A stretch of DNA of 64,000 bases from JBNPEO01 sp050490315 (GTDB lineage Bacteria > Actinomycetota > Actinomycetes > Actinomycetales > Micrococcaceae), in assembly GCF_050490315.1 (NCBI RefSeq), contig NZ_JBNPEO010000001.1:248001-312000 (forward strand). Direction: 5' to 3'. The notes under the pieces are model-generated. The model did not search any database and was not told where the DNA came from. It saw only the letters and a program-made list of their open reading frames with translations. Below, one piece after another: positions 60,358 to 64,000 of the stretch. The position numbers and the translations under genes were made by a program. The stretch's first letter is position 1. Each line of letters begins with the position of its first letter.

Positions 60358-61713
60358 GTGAACGTACTTATTGTTGGAGCGGGCCCGGCCGGGTCTACTG
60401 CGGCCTACTATTTGGCTCAAGCTGGCGTCAGCGTCACTGTGCTGGAAAAAACCACCTTCCCGCGTGAGAAAGTCTGCGGCGATGGGCTCACACCCCGCGC
60501 TGTGCGGGAGATTCAGAAGCTCGGTTTGCCACACCCTGTAGCCGAAGGGTGGCGCCGCAATAAGGGGCTCCGCCTGATCGCTGGGGGTCGCCAAATTGAG
60601 GTTCCTTGGCCCGAGCTCACAGACTTTCCCGACTATGGACTGATCCGCACGCGCCTTGGCTTTGACGAAGAGTTGGTTGAGCACGCTCGTTCGGCAGGCG
60701 CCGTCGTACTGGAAAGCCACAGCGTGACCCAAGCGCTGCGCGGTGAAGACGGCCGTGTGACCGGCGTTCGGGCCGCAATCCTGGACCCGGACGGGCGCAA
60801 AACCGGGGAAACCCGTAATTTTCACGCTGACGTTGTCCTTGCAGCTGACGGAAACTCGAGCCGCACCGCTGTATCTCTGGGTGTCGCCAAGCGCGATGAC
60901 CGGCCTCTCGGCGTAGCCGTGCGCACCTACTTCACGTCCCCGCGCACTAATGACGACTGGATGGAAGGCTGGCTGGAACTCCCTGACAAAAACGGCCGTC
61001 CGCTGCCCGGCTACGGTTGGGTTTTTGGTGTGGGTGACGGCACGTCCAATGTGGGTCTCGGCATCCTGAACTCGTCCAAAGAATTCGGGAAACTCGACTA
61101 CAAGCAGGTCCTACGGGACTGGACAGCTGGTATGCCCGCTGAGTGGGGCTACACACCGGAGAACATGGTGGGGGAAATTCGCGGCGCCGCATTGCCCATG
61201 GGTTTCAACCGCACCCCGCACTACGTGCCCGGCTTGCTGTTGCTCGGCGACGCTGGCGGAATGGTGTCTCCGTTTAACGGTGAAGGCATCTCCTACGCAA
61301 TGGAGTCCGCGAGGTTCGCCGCCGAGTTCATCATTGACGCGCAGTCCCGGAAGTCCTCACCTCTTAGCCAGCACGACGCCGACGCGCACCTTGCCGGATA
61401 CGCAGACTATGTGCGCGAACAGTGGGGATCCCACTTCACTTTGGGCCGTACTTTCGCCACGCTCATCGGCAAACCGGCAGTGATGAAACTCGCGCTGCGG
61501 ACCGGTATGCCGATTCCGCCGCTGATGCGTTTTGTGGTCCGAATGCTGGCCAATCTCACCGGGCCCGAAGAAAAAGGACTTGAGGACCGGGCAATTCGTT
61601 TGCTCGAGAAACTTGTTCCGGCCACCTCAAACACCGGGCTCCTGCCCACCCCGGGACCGGCAAATAGTGCCGTTCCGGGCTCCAAGTCATCCGTTTCGAC
61701 GCCCACTAGTTAG
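60358..61713 (+). CDS. menJ: Geranylgeranyl reductase family protein, probable menaquinone reductase
   Basis: 451-residue FAD enzyme: dinucleotide site VLIVGAGPAGSTAAYYLA, FPREKVCGDGLTPRAV (typical GGR motif) and LLLGDAGGMVSPFNGEGISYAME. The mycobacterial homologue MenJ saturates one double bond of the menaquinone side chain. Its place between menG and a polyprenyl diphosphate synthase is the same as in mycobacteria. GTG start 12 nt after menG. The MenJ function is inferred by family and synteny. Confidence 0.87.
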   Translation: MNVLIVGAGPAGSTAAYYLAQAGVSVTVLEKTTFPREKVCGDGLTPRAVREIQKLGLPHPVAEGWRRNKGLRLIAGGRQIEVPWPELTDFPDYGLIRTRLGFDEELVEHARSAGAVVLESHSVTQALRGEDGRVTGVRAAILDPDGRKTGETRNFHADVVLAADGNSSRTAVSLGVAKRDDRPLGVAVRTYFTSPRTNDDWMEGWLELPDKNGRPLPGYGWVFGVGDGTSNVGLGILNSSKEFGKLDYKQVLRDWTAGMPAEWGYTPENMVGEIRGAALPMGFNRTPHYVPGLLLLGDAGGMVSPFNGEGISYAMESARFAAEFIIDAQSRKSSPLSQHDADAHLAGYADYVREQWGSHFTLGRTFATLIGKPAVMKLALRTGMPIPPLMRFVVRMLANLTGPEEKGLEDRAIRLLEKLVPATSNTGLLPTPGPANSAVPGSKSSVSTPTS

Positions 61714-61722
61714 GCTTAGCTC

Positions 61723-62826
61723 GTGACCAACTCCGCAAACCACAGCTGGACGCACGCCGGACACGGCCTGCCCCCAGCCGATGAGCCTGCCCCCAACACC
61801 AAGGCCATCGCCACTTCCCTGACCCTTCCGGCCGGTTTTGCAGCGATCGCAGAGGATGACGTGCTCGGCCCGGAGATCACCAAAAACTTGGCTCGGGTTG
61901 AGAAGAAGCTGCGCGAAGCCATTGCCAACTCTGACCCGCTCGCTGACGCAACGTCGCGCCACTTGGTGGAAGCCGGCGGCAAGCGCGTCCGCCCGCTACT
62001 GACTCTGCTGACCTCACACTTGGGGGACCACACCCGCCCTGAGATTGTCCAGGCTGCTGTAGTTGTTGAGTTGACGCATCTAGCAACCCTGTACCACGAC
62101 GACGTTATGGACTCCGCTCCTTACCGTCGCGGCGCACCCACAGCGCACGAGGTCTGGGGCAACTCGGTTGCAGTGCTCACGGGTGACCTGATTTTTGCGC
62201 GCGCCTCGATCCTGGTTTCGGAATTGGGTACCCGCGCCCTTGGTATTCAGGCGCGGACCTTTGAGCGTTTGTGCCTTGGCCAATTGCACGAGACAGTTGG
62301 ACCGCGCGAAGGCGAAGACCCTTTGGCGCACTACTTGTCAGTGATCGCGGACAAAACTGGTTCCTTGGTGGCTGCTTCCGGTCAGCTCGGTGCCATCTTC
62401 TCCGGCGCACCTGACGAATACGAAGACGTTCTGGTTGAGTATGGCGAAAAAATTGGTGTTGCCTTCCAGCTTGCCGACGACGTTATTGATGTCACCGGAG
62501 TAAAGGTCAAGTCCGGTAAGTCGCCCGGAACGGACCTGCGTGAGGGCGTGCCAACCCTGCCGGTGCTGCTGTTGCGTCAGGCTGCAGCGGCAGGCGACGA
62601 ATCCGCCGCGGAACTTTTGACCCTGGTGGATGGGGATCTCAGTAGCGATGAGGCACTGGCTAAGACCGTTACCGCCCTGCGTGAGCACCCGGTCACCAAC
62701 GAGTCTTGGGCTATTGCACGCACGTGGGCTGACGAGGCAATTGCCGCCTTGGCGCCGCTGCCGGAGGGTGTAGTCAAGGAATCCTTGGCCAGCTTTGCTC
62801 TAGCAGTGGTGGACCGCGCTAGCTAG
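61723..62826 (+). CDS. Long-chain polyprenyl diphosphate synthase
   Basis: 367-residue trans-prenyltransferase with the two aspartate-rich motifs LYHDDVMD and QLADDVID and the GGKRVRPLL entry. It makes the isoprenoid tail of menaquinone; chain length cannot be given safely from sequence alone. GTG start 9 nt after the reductase gene. Compared with the family there are about 35 extra residues before the first helix. Followed by a long perfect hairpin. Confidence 0.93.
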   Translation: MTNSANHSWTHAGHGLPPADEPAPNTKAIATSLTLPAGFAAIAEDDVLGPEITKNLARVEKKLREAIANSDPLADATSRHLVEAGGKRVRPLLTLLTSHLGDHTRPEIVQAAVVVELTHLATLYHDDVMDSAPYRRGAPTAHEVWGNSVAVLTGDLIFARASILVSELGTRALGIQARTFERLCLGQLHETVGPREGEDPLAHYLSVIADKTGSLVAASGQLGAIFSGAPDEYEDVLVEYGEKIGVAFQLADDVIDVTGVKVKSGKSPGTDLREGVPTLPVLLLRQAAAAGDESAAELLTLVDGDLSSDEALAKTVTALREHPVTNESWAIARTWADEAIAALAPLPEGVVKESLASFALAVVDRAS

Positions 62827-62839
62827 TTTTTGGGTGAGC

Positions 62840-62898
62840 GAAACGGCTCCGGCCTTTGCAATGTACGAGTCAAACATTGCAAAGGCCGGAGCCGTTTC
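62840..62898. terminator. 25-bp perfect hairpin after the menaquinone operon
   Basis: The arm at 62840-62864 (starting GAAACGGCTCCGGCC) is repeated exactly in reverse complement at 62874-62898, with a 9-nt loop. It lies 14 nt after the polyprenyl synthase stop. No U-run follows. It probably ends the men transcript. Confidence 0.7.
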
Positions 62899-62947
62899 CG
62901 TTCGCATCAGAAACACCGGAGGCGGTGGTGTGTCTAGTGAAAGTCTA

Positions 62948-62962
62948 TGACAAGTATTGTCA
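62948..62962. promoter_or_regulatory. Short palindrome TGACAA-GTA-TTGTCA
   Basis: A perfect 6-bp inverted repeat with a 3-bp spacer, 220 bp before the last gene. It may be an operator; there is no evidence for which protein. The rest of 62899-63181 shows no gene. Confidence 0.4.
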
Positions 62963-63181
62963 CGTAGTCCAACTGTGACGTCATAGTGTTGTGTTGCCGA
63001 GTTTCCCCAGGTTTTGGAAGGCGCTGCGGCGAGTTGCGCCGAACCGCCGGGGAATTCGCTGGACCCTCGGTAAAAGGAGGGCAATCTCAGCAGGGAAGAT
63101 TGTTGGGGATGTTGCCAAAGTTGTCCACATAGGCGCAATTCCGGGTTTCTTCAGGGTGCTGGGCCCGTCACGCTGGGGAGC

Positions 63182-64000
63182 ATGGAACTGGTGCAAACCC
63201 TTCAGCGCTTCGGCTCGGTGGCCCGTCCGGTGCAGCTATTGCGGGCCGGGTTCAGCGAGCGGGACTTGCGCAATGCAGTGAACGACGGCGTGGTGCGGCG
63301 CGAGCGTCCAGGTGTCCTTGCGCTTCCGGGAGCCGACCCTGTACTCAGGTACGCCGTGGTGGCCAATGGCTTGGTGAGCTGTGTATCGGCCGCCCACTTT
63401 TACGGTTTCTGGGTGCTGCATAACCCGGAACTGCCCCATCTGCTCTGTAGGCACGGGGGTGAGAAGAACGCCGTCGTTCATCGAAACTCTGTGGTCCCCA
63501 AGCACCCATTGCTGCCAGTTGCTGGAAAAGGCGATGTGCTGATTCACGCGCTCAATTGCCGGCCAGTTTTGGAAGCGGTGGTGATGGTGGAATCTGCAGT
63601 GGCCCAAGGCGAATCAACCCTAGATTTTCTGCGGGAACGGCTACCGGGGAAACGGAACGGGAAGGCCCGGAGCGTGCTGGACTTAGTTGAGTGTACGGCC
63701 GATTCCCCCTTGGAAGTGGTGGCCAGACTCCTCTTCCGCAAGGCGGGGCTGTTCGTCCAGGCTCAAGTGGAGATTGCCGGGGTAGGCATTGTGGATTTCC
63801 TGATCGAGGGTTTTCTGATTATTGAGGTGGACGGCAAAACTCACCTCGAGCCGAAACAAGTTATCAAAGACCGGGCACGGAACAATGCGAGCATCCTCAG
63901 GGGCTACACAGTTCTCCGCTTCGACTACGCGGCCTTGATGTACCGGCCAGAAGAGGTCCTAGCTCAAGTGCAACAGGTTCTCGCGGGCAGGGTGATCCGC
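63182..64000 (+). CDS. DUF559-type endonuclease-like protein, 3' end outside window
   Basis: The frame from ATG 63182 stays open to the window edge (273 codons). The N-terminal part (RFGSVARPVQLLRAGFSERDLRNAV ... RRERPGVLALPG, in two pieces) is AbiEi-like. The C-terminal part carries the Vsr/DUF559 nuclease pattern: SPLEVVARLLFRKAGL (Glu), GVGIVDFLIEG (Asp), LIIEVDGKTHL (Glu-x-Asp-Gly-Lys) and VLRFDYAALM. Same overall plan as the gene at 53930 but with an intact-looking compact nuclease core. Function unknown. Confidence 0.8.
   Translation, partial: MELVQTLQRFGSVARPVQLLRAGFSERDLRNAVNDGVVRRERPGVLALPGADPVLRYAVVANGLVSCVSAAHFYGFWVLHNPELPHLLCRHGGEKNAVVHRNSVVPKHPLLPVAGKGDVLIHALNCRPVLEAVVMVESAVAQGESTLDFLRERLPGKRNGKARSVLDLVECTADSPLEVVARLLFRKAGLFVQAQVEIAGVGIVDFLIEGFLIIEVDGKTHLEPKQVIKDRARNNASILRGYTVLRFDYAALMYRPEEVLAQVQQVLAGRVIR

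Noticed and set aside
59557..60825. Long minus-strand open frame of 422 codons opposite menG and the reductase
   Set aside because: Antisense shadow caused by GC-rich third positions; no family motifs, and it covers two clearly real genes.

Overview
The window reads as chromosomal DNA of a high-GC Gram-positive actinobacterium, most likely an Arthrobacter-like member of the Micrococcaceae. The grounds are the codon use and GC-rich third positions, frequent GTG/TTG starts with 1-4 nt gene overlaps, menaquinone genes with a side-chain reductase, a fused RmlC-RmlD, LPXTG/LAXTG-type anchored surface proteins and a ring-epoxidation phenylacetate pathway. No tRNA, rRNA, CRISPR array or insertion sequence was recognised. 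A 10-base N run at 9658-9667 inside low-complexity sequence shows that this is a scaffolded draft.

1-9.6 kb and 17-21.4 kb hold a split phenylacetate (paa) regulon: a 3-hydroxyacyl-CoA dehydrogenase (5' end outside the window), paaZ plus an acyl-CoA dehydrogenase, an operon paaI-paaK-paaR, and paaABCDE followed by a paaG remnant. Three similar palindromes upstream of paaZ, paaI and paaA look like sites for the TetR regulator encoded here. paaK and paaG both keep their two ends but lack the middle and are frameshifted, so the pathway as read cannot be complete from these copies. Between the two blocks lie pta-ackA, a GNAT gene bracketed by two long palindromes, an oligopeptidase B and a low-molecular-weight tyrosine phosphatase. 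A secreted LPNTG-anchored serine protease is at 1.4-3.8 kb.

21.4-30.7 kb is the most unusual region. A large LuxR-type ATPase regulator (LAL) is divergent from a tightly coupled five-gene operon: an Sdr-like LAQTG surface adhesin (interrupted by an in-frame amber codon), a membrane PIG-L/LmbE deacetylase, an ATP-grasp ligase, a processive GT2 glycosyltransferase and a lipoprotein. It looks like a surface polysaccharide synthesis and modification locus that I cannot match to a named system.

30.9-37.6 kb: aldo/keto reductase, AAA+ ATPase, an LCP cell-wall ligase and dTDP-L-rhamnose genes (rmlB, fused rmlCD, rmlA). 37.6-41.9 kb: an Lrp regulator and a branched-chain-type 2-oxoacid dehydrogenase operon. 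42-47 kb: an MBL-fold hydrolase, a PhnB-like protein, a ParA/MinD-like ATPase, an MFS transporter and a PAP2 phosphatase.

47-62.8 kb is a menaquinone region (menC, menD, menF, menG, a menJ-like reductase, a polyprenyl diphosphate synthase). It is interspersed with a hipBA toxin-antitoxin pair with two operator-like palindromes, a Tat-exported PhoX phosphatase preceded by a PHO-box-like repeat, a DUF559-type protein bracketed by two copies of a 60-nt palindrome, and a polar amino-acid ABC transporter. A second DUF559-like gene runs off the right edge.
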